Counted from the stretch's first letter, positions 15,763 to 25,681 are shown. The stretch is DNA of 64,000 nt from Paratractidigestivibacter sp963640745 (GCA_963640745.1 CAVIBB010000002.1:1-64000), one strand, 5' to 3'. Translations and numbers: made by a program. Notes: a model not told the origin generated them from the letters alone.

Positions 15763-17745
15763 ATGGCCAACTACGGAAACGACAGCATCCGCCAGCTAAA
15801 GGACGAGGAGCGCGTACGCTTGCGCCCCGCCGTCATCTTTGGCTCAGACGGTCTCGACGGCTGCGCGCACGCCGCCTTCGAGATCCTCTCCAACGCGGTC
15901 GACGAGGCGCGCCAGGGTTTCGGCAACCTCATCACGCTCACCGTCTTCGCGGACGGCTCCGTCGAGGTCGAGGACCACGGCCGCGGCTGCCCGCTCGATT
16001 GGAACGCCAAGGAGAAGCGCTTTAACTGGGAGCTCGTCTTCTGCGAGCTCTATGCCGGTGGCAAGTACGACAACAACCAGGGCGGCGACTACGACTTCTC
16101 GCTGGGCACGAACGGCCTGGGTTCCTGCGCCACGCAGTACGCCTCCGAGTACATGAACGTCACGGTCTGGCGCGACGGCAACAAGTACCAGCTGCACTTT
16201 AAGAAGGGTAAGGTCGTCGGCGCAAAGAAGAAGGCCCTCTCCATCGAGCCGACGGACGAGGACCGCACCGGCACCACCATCAAGTGGCGCCCCGACCTCG
16301 AGGTCTTCACCTCCATCGACGTGCCCGTGGACTGGTACCGCGAGACCATGCGTCGCCAGGCCGTGGTCAACGCCAACGTGACCTTCCGCCTGCGCGTCGA
16401 GGGCGCCGAGGGCTTTACCGAGGAGGATTTCTGCTACCCCAAGGGCATCGAGGACTATGTGCTCGAGAAGGTGGGCGCCGAGTACCTCACCGAGCCCTTC
16501 TACATCGAGGCGAACCGCCGCGGCCGCGACCGTGACGACCTGCCCGACTACAACGTCAAGATCACGGCGTGCCTGTGCTTCTCCCGCACCTTCCAGATGC
16601 AGGAGTACTACCACAACTCCTCGTGGCTCGAGAACGGCGGCTCGCCCGAGAAGGCGGCCCGCAGCGCGTTTACCAGCGCGATCGACGCCTACATCAAGGG
16701 CCAGGGCAAGTACAACAAAAACGAGACCGCCATTAAGTGGCAAGACGTCCAGGACTGCTTGGTGCTCGTGACGAACTGCTTCTCGACCCAGACGTCCTAC
16801 GAGAACCAGACCAAGAAGGCCATCAACAACCGCTTTATCCAGCAGGCGATGACGGCCTTCTTCAAGGAACGCCTCGAGACCTACCTCATCGAGAACAAGG
16901 CCGCCGCGGACAAGATCCTGGAGCAGGTCCTCATCAACAAGCGCTCGCGCGAGAACGCCGAGAAGACCCGCCAGAGCATCAAGACCAACCTGCAGCAGAA
17001 GACCGACATGGCCAACCGCGTGCAGAAGTTCATCGACTGCCGCTCCAAGGACAAGACCCGCCGCGAGATCTACATCGTGGAGGGCGACTCGGCGGCGGGT
17101 GCCATCCGTACCTCGCGCGACGCCGAGTTCCAGGGAGTCATGCCTGTCCGAGGCAAGATCCTGAACTGCCTCAAGGAGGACTACCCGCGCATCTTCAAGT
17201 CCGACATCATCATGGACCTGCTGCGCGTGCTCGGCTGCGGCGTCGAGGTCAAGGACAAGCGCATGAAGAACCTCGGCACCTTCGACCTCGACAACCTCAA
17301 CTGGAACAAGGTCGTTATCTGTACGGACGCCGACGTCGACGGCTACCACATCCGCACGCTGATTCTCACCATGCTCTACCGCCTCGTGCCCACGCTGATC
17401 CGCGAGGGCTACGTCTACATCGCCGAGTCGCCGCTCTACGAGATCAACTGCAAGGACAAGACGTACTTTGCCTACACGGACCTCGAGAAGAACAACATGC
17501 TCAAGGAGATCGGCGACCAGAAGTGCACTATCAACCGCTCCAAGGGTCTTGGTGAGAACGACCCGGACATGATGTGGCTCACCACCATGAACCCGGAGAC
17601 CCGCCGCCTGATCAAGGTGGAGCCGGAGGACGTGGACAAGATGGAAACCATGTTCAACCTGCTGCTGGGCAACGACGATGAGGGCCGTAAGCGCCACATC
17701 GCCGAGCACGGCAAGGAATACCTCGACCAGCTTGACCTGCAGTAG
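15763..17745 (+). CDS. Type II DNA topoisomerase, ATPase/toprim subunit (GyrB/ParE-like)
   Basis: The 660-residue protein has the GHKL ATPase site (Glu40/Asn44 in FEILSNAVDEA, EDHGRGCPLD, GTNGLGSCATQYAS), the transducer lysine in ENQTKKAI, and a toprim domain with YIVEGDSAAGA, PVRGKILN and TDADVDGYHIRTL. It would act with the product of the next gene to pass one duplex through another. The sequence is divergent from housekeeping GyrB and resembles the second topoisomerase pair of Clostridia and Coriobacteria. Calling it ParE is plausible but not proven. GAGGG lies about 14 bases before the ATG, a long spacing. Confidence 0.9.
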   Translation: MANYGNDSIRQLKDEERVRLRPAVIFGSDGLDGCAHAAFEILSNAVDEARQGFGNLITLTVFADGSVEVEDHGRGCPLDWNAKEKRFNWELVFCELYAGGKYDNNQGGDYDFSLGTNGLGSCATQYASEYMNVTVWRDGNKYQLHFKKGKVVGAKKKALSIEPTDEDRTGTTIKWRPDLEVFTSIDVPVDWYRETMRRQAVVNANVTFRLRVEGAEGFTEEDFCYPKGIEDYVLEKVGAEYLTEPFYIEANRRGRDRDDLPDYNVKITACLCFSRTFQMQEYYHNSSWLENGGSPEKAARSAFTSAIDAYIKGQGKYNKNETAIKWQDVQDCLVLVTNCFSTQTSYENQTKKAINNRFIQQAMTAFFKERLETYLIENKAAADKILEQVLINKRSRENAEKTRQSIKTNLQQKTDMANRVQKFIDCRSKDKTRREIYIVEGDSAAGAIRTSRDAEFQGVMPVRGKILNCLKEDYPRIFKSDIIMDLLRVLGCGVEVKDKRMKNLGTFDLDNLNWNKVVICTDADVDGYHIRTLILTMLYRLVPTLIREGYVYIAESPLYEINCKDKTYFAYTDLEKNNMLKEIGDQKCTINRSKGLGENDPDMMWLTTMNPETRRLIKVEPEDVDKMETMFNLLLGNDDEGRKRHIAEHGKEYLDQLDLQ

Positions 17746-17806
17746 GGGCCGAGTGCCTCGCCGCACCGCGAACCAGACGCCCATAACGTAAGACCAAGGA
17801 TTAACC

Positions 17807-20056
17807 GTGGCAAAGAAGACCAAGAAGCAGCAAAACAAGAAGAAGCAGGTAGACGCCTCGAACGTGATCGGCTTGCACTCCGAGGTCGTGGAGCAGCCCA
17901 TTACCTACACGCTCGAGACCAACTACATGCCCTACGCCATGAGCACGAACGTCTCGCGCGCCTTCCCCGAGATCGACGGCTTCAAGCCCTCGCACCGTAA
18001 GCTGCTCTACACCATGTACAAGATGGGCCTGCTCAACGGCGCGCGCCAGAAGAGCGCGAACATCGTGGGCCAGACCATGAAGCTGAACCCCCACGGCGAC
18101 GCGGCCATCTACGAGACGATGGTTCGTCTTGCCACGGGCAACGAGGCCCTGCTCACGCCCTTTGTCGAGTCCAAGGGCAACTTCGGCAAGTACTACTCGG
18201 GCGACCTTTCCTACGCCGCGAGCCGATACACCGAGGCCAAGCTCTCGCCCATCTGCGCGGAGATCTTCAAGGACATCGATAAGGACCCGGTCGACTTCAT
18301 GGACAGCTACGACGGCGCCATGAAGGAGCCGCGCCTGCTGCCCACGACCTTCCCGAACATCCTGGTCTCGGCCAACAAGGGCATCGGCGTGGCCATGGCC
18401 TCCGACATCTGTGGCTTTAACCTGAACGAGGTCTGCACGGCCACGATGCACTTTCTCGACGACCCCGAGTGCGACCTGCACGAGTACCTGCCCGCGCCCG
18501 ACTTCTCCACCGGCGGCGAGATCATTTATCGCCGCGAGGAGATGGACAAGATCTACGAGACGGGCCTCGGCGGCTTCCAGATTCGCTCGCGCTGGCGCTA
18601 CCTGCCCGAGGAGCGCATCATCGAGGTCTACGAGATCCCTTACACCACAAAGACGGACGTGATCATCGAGCGCATCGTCAAGCTCTCCAAAGAGGGCAAG
18701 GTGCGCGAGATCGCCGACATCCGCGACGAGACGGACCTCTCGGGCCTGCGTATCGCCATCGACGTCAAGCGCGGCACCGACCCCGAGCAGCTGATGGCCA
18801 AGCTCTTTAAGTCCACGACGCTGCAGGACACGTTCTCGTGCAACTTCAACGTGCTGGTCGACGGTTACCCGCGCGTGATGGGCGTGCGCCAGATCCTCAA
18901 GGAGTGGGTGGCCTGGCGCATGGAGTCCACGCGCCGCCGCATCACCTTCGACCTGCAGAAGAAGAGCGATCGCCTGCACCTGCTCCACGGCCTGGAGGCC
19001 ATCCTTCTGGACATTGACAAGGCCATCGCGATTATCCGCGGGACCAAGCTCGAGGTCGACGTCGTGCCCAACCTCATGAAGGGCTTTGGCATCGACCAGA
19101 CGCAGGCCGAGTTCGTGGCCGAGATCAAACTTCGTAACATCAACGAGGAGTATATCCTCAACCGCACGAAGGACATCGCCAAGCTCGAGGGCGAGATCGC
19201 CGAGCTCAAGGCCACGCTGGCCAGCGAGCAGAAGATCAAGGACGTTATTCGCGGCGAGCTCGCAGCCGTCAACAAGAAGTACGTGACGCCGAGAAAGACC
19301 GGGCTCGTCTCGCCGGCCGAGGTCGTTGAGGTGAGCCTGGAGCCTGAGGTCGAGGAGTACCCGGTGACCATCATGGTTTCTCGCCACGGCTACCTCAAGA
19401 AGATGACGGACCGCGTGCTCTCCCGCGCGGCGGCGCTCAAGTACAAGGACGGCGACGAGCCCTTCATCGAGTTCGCATCAAACAACACCCATGAGCTGCT
19501 GGTCTTTACCGATCAGTGCCAGGTGTACAAGTGTAAGGTCGCCTCGTTCGAGGACACGAAGTCCGCCCAGCTCGGGTCGTTCCTCGCCACTGACCTCGAG
19601 ATGGCCGCCGACGAGAACGTGACCTGGGTCATCGATCCGGAGGACTATGCCGCCGACCTGCTGTTTGTTTTCGAGAACGGCCGTGTGGCGCGCGTTGCTC
19701 TTTCCGGCTACGCCACCAAGACCAACCGCAAGAAGCTCAAGAACGCCATCTACGGAGGCTCCAAGCTGCTCTACGCGACGGTGCTCAAGGAGGACCGCGA
19801 CATCGCCCTGGCCACGAACGACCAGCGCCTGCTCAACTTCAACACGTCGCTGGTCAAGACCAAGACCACGAACAGCACCCAGGGTATCCAGGCACTTACG
19901 GCCAAGAAGGGGCGCATTGTGAACGCCGTGGGAAGCCTCGAGGAGTTCCTGGGCCCGGATGCCTACGTCGAGAAGTTCTGTGCGACCAAGCTGCCCTCGG
20001 CCGGCGCCTCCATCAAGGAGACCGACATGAAGAGCCTCTTTGACCTGGAGGGCTAG
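17807..20056 (+). CDS. Type II DNA topoisomerase, cleavage subunit (GyrA/ParC-like)
   Basis: The 749-residue protein begins at GTG with a lysine-rich tail (MAKKTKKQQNKKKQ). The winged-helix domain contains GFKPSHRKLLYTMY, LNPHGDAAIYETMVRL and the catalytic Tyr141 in AASRYTEAKLS. After the coiled-coil region (NEEYILNRTKDIAKLEGEIAELKATLAS), a C-terminal domain has degenerate beta-pinwheel-like repeats and no clear GyrA box. That fits a ParC-like decatenase more than a gyrase. It lies 61 bases after its partner, in one transcript. The basic tail may help DNA binding. Confidence 0.9.
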   Translation: MAKKTKKQQNKKKQVDASNVIGLHSEVVEQPITYTLETNYMPYAMSTNVSRAFPEIDGFKPSHRKLLYTMYKMGLLNGARQKSANIVGQTMKLNPHGDAAIYETMVRLATGNEALLTPFVESKGNFGKYYSGDLSYAASRYTEAKLSPICAEIFKDIDKDPVDFMDSYDGAMKEPRLLPTTFPNILVSANKGIGVAMASDICGFNLNEVCTATMHFLDDPECDLHEYLPAPDFSTGGEIIYRREEMDKIYETGLGGFQIRSRWRYLPEERIIEVYEIPYTTKTDVIIERIVKLSKEGKVREIADIRDETDLSGLRIAIDVKRGTDPEQLMAKLFKSTTLQDTFSCNFNVLVDGYPRVMGVRQILKEWVAWRMESTRRRITFDLQKKSDRLHLLHGLEAILLDIDKAIAIIRGTKLEVDVVPNLMKGFGIDQTQAEFVAEIKLRNINEEYILNRTKDIAKLEGEIAELKATLASEQKIKDVIRGELAAVNKKYVTPRKTGLVSPAEVVEVSLEPEVEEYPVTIMVSRHGYLKKMTDRVLSRAAALKYKDGDEPFIEFASNNTHELLVFTDQCQVYKCKVASFEDTKSAQLGSFLATDLEMAADENVTWVIDPEDYAADLLFVFENGRVARVALSGYATKTNRKKLKNAIYGGSKLLYATVLKEDRDIALATNDQRLLNFNTSLVKTKTTNSTQGIQALTAKKGRIVNAVGSLEEFLGPDAYVEKFCATKLPSAGASIKETDMKSLFDLEG

Positions 20057-20083
20057 CAAGTCCCCCGACGGGAGGAGAAGCGC

Positions 20084-20569
20084 ATGGATGGCGTGGCGAT
20101 TCGGTTTATCGCTGCGGCGGACGACGAGGCCATGGGGACGATTGCCCGGCAGAACCTTAAGGCGGCCGGGCTGAACATTCCCGGCACGGCGTACTTCGAC
20201 CCGGAGATCATGCACTTGAGCGAGTTCTACGGCTCGGCCCCGGATCGTCGCAGCTACTTTGTGGCGGTCGGTGAGGACGGCGCGCTTCTGGGCGGAGGGG
20301 GACTCGCGGAGTTCGAGCCCCTTGAAGGTGCGGCCGAGCTGCAGAAGCTTTACCTGGCCGACGCCGCCAAGGGTCGCGGGCTTGGCACGCGTCTGGTGGG
20401 CCTGATCGAGGCCCGCGCCCGTGAGCTCGGTTACCGGCGCCTTTACCTGGAGACGCACTCCGCGTTCCAGGCGGCCATACACCTCTATGAGAAGCTCGGG
20501 TTCGAGCGCTTCGAGCCCGAGGTGACCAGCCACGCCACGATGGACCACTTCTATATCAAGTGCCTCTAA
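20084..20569 (+). CDS. GNAT-family N-acetyltransferase
   Basis: The 161-residue product has the acetyl-CoA fold of GNAT enzymes: GGGGLAEFEPLEGAAELQKLYL (beta4), then the A motif DAAKGRGLGTRLVGLIEARAREL, and LETHSAFQAAIHLYEKLGFERF. It could acetylate a small molecule or a protein N-terminus. GGGAGGAG precedes the ATG. It lies 27 bases after the topoisomerase gene and may share its transcript. The substrate cannot be inferred. Confidence 0.88.
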   Translation: MDGVAIRFIAAADDEAMGTIARQNLKAAGLNIPGTAYFDPEIMHLSEFYGSAPDRRSYFVAVGEDGALLGGGGLAEFEPLEGAAELQKLYLADAAKGRGLGTRLVGLIEARARELGYRRLYLETHSAFQAAIHLYEKLGFERFEPEVTSHATMDHFYIKCL

Positions 20570-20632
20570 CCTGTCCCTAGCGAGCGGGCCGCGCTACAAT
20601 TTTAGAGTTTGCGCACTTAAGGAAGGAAACGC

Positions 20633-22246
20633 ATGGCCAGCCTCAAGGAACAGATTTCTTCTCGCCGCACGTTCGCGATCATCTCGCACCCGGACGCCGG
20701 CAAGACCACCCTTACCGAGAAGCTCCTCCTGTATACCGGCAGCATCCAGACCGCCGGTTCCGTAAAGGGCAAGAGCTCCGCCAAGCACGCGGTCTCGGAC
20801 TGGATGGACATCGAGAAGGAGCGCGGCATCTCCGTTACCTCGTCGGTGCTGCAGTTCACCTATGAAGGCCACTGCGTGAACATCCTTGACACCCCGGGCC
20901 ACCAGGACTTCTCTGAGGACACGTACCGTACCCTCATGGCGGCCGACGCCGCGGTCATGGTCATCGACGGTGCCAAGGGCGTCGAGGCTCAGACCAAGAA
21001 GCTCTTTAAGGTCTGCACCCTGCGTCACATTCCCATCTTCACCTTTGTGAACAAGCTCGACCACGACGCGCGCGACCCCTTCGACCTCATGGAGGAGATC
21101 GAGACCGTCCTGGGCATCGGCACCTACCCGATGAACTGGCCCATCGGAAGCGGCCGCAACTTCCGCGGCGTCTTCGACCGCCAGGCGCGCCGCGTGCTGG
21201 CCTTCGAGGGCGACGGCCACGCCAACGCCACCAAGAAGGTTCGCGAGATCGAGGCCGAGCTCGGCAGCGACCAGCTCGAGGAGCTCGTCGGCCAGGAGAA
21301 CCACAACAACCTGATGGACGACATCGAGCTGCTCGACGGCGCGGGCGACGAGCTCGACCTCGAGGCTGTGGGCTGCGGAAAGCTGAGCCCGGTCTTCTTT
21401 GGCTCGGCCCTTACTAACTTCGGTGTCGAGCCCTTCCTCAAGGAGTTCCTGTGCCTGACTCCGCCGCCGCGCGCCTACACGGACCAGCTTTCGGGCGAGG
21501 CCGTTGACCCGGCGGAGAACGATTTCTCGGGCTTCGTGTTCAAGATCCAGGCCAACATGGACAAGAACCACCGTGACCGCATTGCCTTCGTGCGCATCTG
21601 CTCGGGCAAGTTCGAGCGCGGCATGACGGCCTACCACGTGCAGGGCGAGCGCAACCTCAAGCTGGCCACGGGCACCTCGATGATGGCCGACGACCGCGCC
21701 ATCGTGGACGAGGCCTACGCCGGCGATATCGTAGGTCTCTTCGACCCGGGTATTTTCTCTATCGGCGATACTGTCTGCGCCGGCAAGAAGCGCGTGAAGT
21801 ACCCGCCCATCCCCACCTTCCAGCCCGAGCACTTCGCAAAGATCTCGCAGGTAGATACCCTTAAGCGTAAGCAGTTCATTAAGGGCATGGAGGAGCTCGC
21901 GCAGGAGGGCGCCGTCCAGATCTTCCGCGAGTACGGCGCCGGCATGGAGTCCGTCATCGTGGGCGTGGTCGGAGTGCTGCAGTTCGAGGTGCTTGAGCAG
22001 CGCCTGGAGAGCGAGTACCACGTCAAGGTCTACCGCCAGGGCCTGCCGTACAACCAGATTCGCTGGATTCAGAACGCTCCGGACTCCTACGACATCAAGA
22101 AGCTCAGCCTCACGCGCGATACCTGCCGCGTTGAGGACATGCGCGGCGGTCGCCTGCTGCTCTTTACCTCGGAGTGGAACATCAACTGGGCTGTCGAGCA
22201 CAACGAGGGGCTCGAGCTGTCTGAGTTCGGTAACGTGACGTTCTAA
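20633..22246 (+). CDS. prfC: Peptide chain release factor 3
   Basis: The 537-residue GTPase recycles RF1/RF2 from the ribosome after termination. G motifs are SHPDAGKTTLTEKLL (G1), DTPGHQDFSEDTYR (G3) and NKLDHDARDP (G4). The effector region GISVTSSVLQF and the C-terminal VGVLQFEVLEQRLESEYHVKV are typical of RF3 rather than EF-G. AAGGA precedes the ATG. A TACAAT hexamer at 20595-20600 may be a -10 element; no good -35 is visible. Confidence 0.95.
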   Translation: MASLKEQISSRRTFAIISHPDAGKTTLTEKLLLYTGSIQTAGSVKGKSSAKHAVSDWMDIEKERGISVTSSVLQFTYEGHCVNILDTPGHQDFSEDTYRTLMAADAAVMVIDGAKGVEAQTKKLFKVCTLRHIPIFTFVNKLDHDARDPFDLMEEIETVLGIGTYPMNWPIGSGRNFRGVFDRQARRVLAFEGDGHANATKKVREIEAELGSDQLEELVGQENHNNLMDDIELLDGAGDELDLEAVGCGKLSPVFFGSALTNFGVEPFLKEFLCLTPPPRAYTDQLSGEAVDPAENDFSGFVFKIQANMDKNHRDRIAFVRICSGKFERGMTAYHVQGERNLKLATGTSMMADDRAIVDEAYAGDIVGLFDPGIFSIGDTVCAGKKRVKYPPIPTFQPEHFAKISQVDTLKRKQFIKGMEELAQEGAVQIFREYGAGMESVIVGVVGVLQFEVLEQRLESEYHVKVYRQGLPYNQIRWIQNAPDSYDIKKLSLTRDTCRVEDMRGGRLLLFTSEWNINWAVEHNEGLELSEFGNVTF

Positions 22247-22353
22247 TCCCGCATCTCCCCAGACGCTCGGCAGGCGTATATCTGGCGCTCGTCCGTCCTA
22301 CGCCTGCCCGTTTGGCTCGTTTTGCATCCGAAGATGGCCGTTTGTCCACAAAA

Positions 22354-22383
22354 GAGGCCCCGCCGGTTATCCGACGGGGCCTC
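22354..22383. terminator. Intrinsic terminator between prfC and the LPxTG gene
   Basis: A strong GC hairpin (GAGGCCCCG ... CGGGGCCTC) is flanked on the minus-strand 3' side by TTTTGTGG. It ends the surface-protein transcript and may also stop prfC transcription. Confidence 0.75.
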
Positions 22384-22431
22384 AACGCTGTTGGCCGAGT
22401 TATTTGCGCGACTGGCAAGAACTGCTCGTCT

Positions 22432-23667
22432 TTAGAGCTCGAAGCGCCTCTTCGCGATCGTCGCAACGCCGAGGGCCGCTGCACCGAAGGCGGAAACCGC
22501 AAGGACGTTCACGCTCTCGTCGCCGGTCTTGGGGACGCTGCTCTTGGTGGTCGCTTGCTTCTCGGCAGAGGCCGGCGTCTCCTTCTTCGGCTCGGGCACG
22601 ACCTTAACCGTGTGCGTGTTCGTGATGGTGCCGTTGTTGCCTACGGACGCGTTGTCCGTCGTGTAGTCGGTGATGCTCGCCTGGTTGACCCGGTAGTCGA
22701 TCTCGTAACGCTCGTCGTTATCGGTGTACGCGTACTTGCGGACGCCGGAGTACGTCACGGTGTAGGTGTCGTTGCCGTTGTCGACGACAGCGGGCTGCAC
22801 ATCGGAGGCCTCGCCGTCGGCGGTGAGGGAGAGCAGCTTGGCATAGTCCTCAGCGCTCGGGCGGACGCCGTCCTTGTTGGAGGAGTCGTCCCAGGCGACG
22901 GTCACGGTCACGTCGGTGGTGGCGGGAACGATGGTGAGCGTGCCGGGGACGATCTTGATGTAGTTGTAGCCGCAGATGTCGTCGCCGACGAGACAAATGT
23001 TGGTATATCCGCCGAGAGAGATCGTGCCGAGGCCCGTGCGGGTGCTGGCGGTGTTGCTCGTGTAGGCCGCGGGGATCTGCTCGGGATCGGTCGTGTAAGT
23101 GATGGCGTACTCGCCGGGCTTCTCGCCAGCTTCGCGACTTAGCGTGAAGGCGTCAAGGGAAACCTCGGTGGTGGGGTCGCCGAGCAGAACGCGCAGGGTA
23201 GCCGAAAGGGTGGGGTCAGCCTCGCCCTCGACCTTGGTGACGTTCTGCTCCGCGAACTCGTACCAAGTGAGGATATTGTGGCGCACGTCTGTAACTCCCC
23301 ATTTGGAGTAGCCGCCGATGAAGGTGATGCGCTCCCAGACGAAGCCTGAGCTCGTCATGTCGTCGTCGGTGTTCTTCCAGGCAGAGGGGTCGATCTTGTC
23401 GGCGCTCCTACGGTCGCTTACGTATGCGAAGCTCCGCGTGAAGTCGATGCCCTCGGTGAGCTCGGTGCCGTCCGCGTCCGTAACGGTGCTGCGGAAGTGA
23501 TGTGATTCACCGTTCCACCACGCGCTTTGCGGTCCGGTCACTTTAGGGTTATCGCTCGGGCTCGCTATCGCGGCCACTGGAAGAGCCAAGGTGATAATCA
23601 CAGCAAAGGCCATCACCAAAGCTGTGAGAGCCGCCCTGCCCTCCTTCATGTGCAACATACGCTTCAT
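22432..23667 (-). CDS. LPxTG-type cell-wall anchored surface protein with Cna-B-like domain
   Basis: The 411-residue protein has a signal peptide (hydrophobic residues ~14-35, AIA-S cleavage region), a large extracellular part, and a C-terminal Cna B-type domain running from TVTVAWDDSSNKDGVRPSAED to GTITNTHTVKVVPEP. A sorting signal SVPKTGDES, a hydrophobic helix and the charged tail KRRFEL end it. Sortase would link it to the wall; no sortase is in the window. The anchor motif is a VPKTG variant. Function may be adhesion or pilus-like; ligands are unknown. Start alternatives lie at residues 4 and 7. Confidence 0.9.
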   Translation of the reverse strand: MKRMLHMKEGRAALTALVMAFAVIITLALPVAAIASPSDNPKVTGPQSAWWNGESHHFRSTVTDADGTELTEGIDFTRSFAYVSDRRSADKIDPSAWKNTDDDMTSSGFVWERITFIGGYSKWGVTDVRHNILTWYEFAEQNVTKVEGEADPTLSATLRVLLGDPTTEVSLDAFTLSREAGEKPGEYAITYTTDPEQIPAAYTSNTASTRTGLGTISLGGYTNICLVGDDICGYNYIKIVPGTLTIVPATTDVTVTVAWDDSSNKDGVRPSAEDYAKLLSLTADGEASDVQPAVVDNGNDTYTVTYSGVRKYAYTDNDERYEIDYRVNQASITDYTTDNASVGNNGTITNTHTVKVVPEPKKETPASAEKQATTKSSVPKTGDESVNVLAVSAFGAAALGVATIAKRRFEL

Positions 23668-23856
23668 GTAAACCTTCTTTCCCGCCCATGGGCAGTGTCT
23701 TTGGACCCCTTAAATGAATCCAAAACGATAGACCTATGGAAGGTTAGCATGCATGATCAAGGAGGAATGCCCTACCCCCCCCCTTAATAAAAAGCTAATA
23801 ATCTGCGCAGTAAAGGGACCTCTTGGTCGGCACCCCCCCGAAGAGAACGAGCGGGG

Positions 23857-24594
23857 TCAGGAGGCCTCGGGGTTGGCCCCATTGTCCAAGGTCCAATCTA
23901 TGGGACTCGCGCCGTGGGCTATCAACAGGTCGTTTGCCCGTGAGAAGGGGTGCGAGCCCATGAACGCCGATAGTCCCCCTCCCTCGCGATTAGCCGAGAG
24001 CGGCGAGGGGTGGGTCGAGGCGATGACGGGTTTCTCGCCGACGACCCTCGGGCCGAGCGCGGCCTTTGCGTCCTCGACCAGCTTGACTGCGTGTCTGCCC
24101 CAGGCAAGAAACACCACGGGTTGAGGAAGCAGGAGGCATTCCCGCACGATGTGGTCCGTCAGGGTCTTCCACCCGAGCTTGGCGTGCGAGTTCGCCGCGC
24201 CTTGGCGCACGGTGAGCGTGGTGTTGAGCAGCAGCACGCCCTGGCGGGCCCAGCTGGACAGGTCGCCCGTCGCGGGGGTCTCGCAGCCCAGGTCGGCGAC
24301 CAGCTCTTTGTAGATGTTCCGCAGGCTCGGCGGCAGCTTACAGCCGCGATGAACCGAGAACGAGAGGCCCATGGCCTGCCCCTCCTCGTGGTACGGATCT
24401 TGGCCCAAGATTACCGCGTGCACGTCGGCGGGCGCTGTCCACGCGAGGGCATTGAGGATGTCGTCTTGCGGCGGGTAGATGGTCTGGCCGTTTTCGCGCA
24501 TCTGTGCCACCTCGGAGAGGAGCCGCGCCGTGGTGTTACGTACCTCCGCCGGCGCGGTGGCGAGCCAGGCGTCGATGTTCTCCTGCTTTCCCAT
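23857..24594 (-). CDS. ung: Uracil-DNA glycosylase, family 1
   Basis: The 245-residue product excises uracil from DNA. The water-activating loop AVILGQDPYHEEGQAMGLSF and the leucine-intercalation loop IASTHPSPLSANR are both intact. The length is normal. It starts one base after the stop of the HD-domain gene, so the two are translationally coupled. The 189 bases between it and the surface-protein start contain a run of nine C bases. Confidence 0.95.
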   Translation of the reverse strand: MGKQENIDAWLATAPAEVRNTTARLLSEVAQMRENGQTIYPPQDDILNALAWTAPADVHAVILGQDPYHEEGQAMGLSFSVHRGCKLPPSLRNIYKELVADLGCETPATGDLSSWARQGVLLLNTTLTVRQGAANSHAKLGWKTLTDHIVRECLLLPQPVVFLAWGRHAVKLVEDAKAALGPRVVGEKPVIASTHPSPLSANREGGGLSAFMGSHPFSRANDLLIAHGASPIDWTLDNGANPEAS

Positions 24595-24595
24595 G

Positions 24596-25120
24596 TTATG
24601 CCCCCGCCTGCGGGGCGCCGAACATGGTATCGAGCAGCTGGAGGCCGGTCTGCGTGCGGAAGATTGTGTTTCTCGCCGCGTGGATGCCTTCGGCGCCCGT
24701 ACCGTTCTCGAAGAGGTTCACAAGGAAGTCCGCCTCAACGAGTGCCTGGTAATCGGGCCCGTCGATGGCATCGTAAGTGTGGTGGTGCCCGACGAGGAAC
24801 GCGACGCGCTCGCAGCGCTCGGGCAAGAAACCCACTTCGGAGAGCATCGCGCGCGCCGGCTCGGGGCCGAGCTCCTCCTGGTACTTGCCGGACGACTTGC
24901 CATACTTCTGTATGGCGGGGTGGATGCCGATGTCGTGGACGATGGCCGCGGCCTCGAGCGTGAGCAGCGTATCGGCGTCTAGGTTCTCGCCGACGCCAAT
25001 CGTGCGTGCGAAGCTCGCGACCTTTATGAAGTGCTGGATACGCGGCGGGTCGCCGGCGTCGAACTCGATCATTTTGAGCATAAGCTCGTGAAGCAGCTGC
25101 TCGGGGGCCTTGGTCTCCAT
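24596..25120 (-). CDS. HD-domain hydrolase
   Basis: The 174-residue product has the HD-superfamily metal residues: HFIKVASFAR, AAIVHDIGIHPA and VGHHHTYDAID, followed by EADFLVNLFE. This is the pattern of small nucleotide- or phosphate-hydrolysing HD proteins (COG1418/YfbR-like). Coupling to ung suggests a link to nucleotide or DNA housekeeping, but that is inference. No other domain is present. Confidence 0.85.
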   Translation of the reverse strand: METKAPEQLLHELMLKMIEFDAGDPPRIQHFIKVASFARTIGVGENLDADTLLTLEAAAIVHDIGIHPAIQKYGKSSGKYQEELGPEPARAMLSEVGFLPERCERVAFLVGHHHTYDAIDGPDYQALVEADFLVNLFENGTGAEGIHAARNTIFRTQTGLQLLDTMFGAPQAGA

Positions 25121-25357
25121 GTGAATCTCCTTGCGAGGTTTCTGCGTCTCGTGGCGGAGGCATGAATCAAGCCCGTATCCGCCTGTTTTCGCCTCGGATA
25201 TTCTATCCCGCTGCGTGCGCTACCATCGAGGGCAATCGACTGATGGGGGAGCGCGCGTGGACCTAAATAGCAAGAAGGGCGTCGTTGCGGGCGGTGAGAC
25301 CGGTACGTTCGAACGCCCAGCGGCGAGGACGAGGACCACGGTGGCGGGCGGTCTGCG

Positions 25358-25681
25358 ATGGGCGTGACGTCGCTTTTCGTCGTGGGCGAGCTCCCGTACG
25401 CGCAGCTTCTGGGCATTGCGTACCTGTTTGTGCTCAACGTCGCGACGCTTATCGTGTACTTGGTGGACAAGGCGCGCGCGGGGCAGGGGTCGTCGCGCGT
25501 GCCCGAGTCGACGCTGCTTGGCCTGGCGCTCGTCGGCGGGGCGTCGGGCGCGCTTCTGGGCATGTACCTGGTGCGACATAAGACGCAGAAGTGGTACTTC
25601 AAGTTCACGGTGCCCGTTATGCTCGCGGCGCAGGTTGCGCTTGTGGTGTGGGTGACTTTCTTCGCGAGGCCGTTGGTGTAG
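25358..25681 (+). CDS. DUF1294 membrane protein
   Basis: The 107-residue protein has about three hydrophobic helices and the DUF1294 motifs: LIVYLVDKARAG, then RVPESTLLGLALVGGASGALLGMYLVRHKTQKWYF. Its role is unknown. The 237 bases upstream contain no other gene that I can support. Confidence 0.88.
   Translation: MGVTSLFVVGELPYAQLLGIAYLFVLNVATLIVYLVDKARAGQGSSRVPESTLLGLALVGGASGALLGMYLVRHKTQKWYFKFTVPVMLAAQVALVVWVTFFARPLV

Noticed and set aside
15844..17901. Minus-strand open frame of ~685 codons opposite the GyrB/ParE-like gene
   Set aside because: Same codon-mirror effect; the plus strand encodes an intact topoisomerase.
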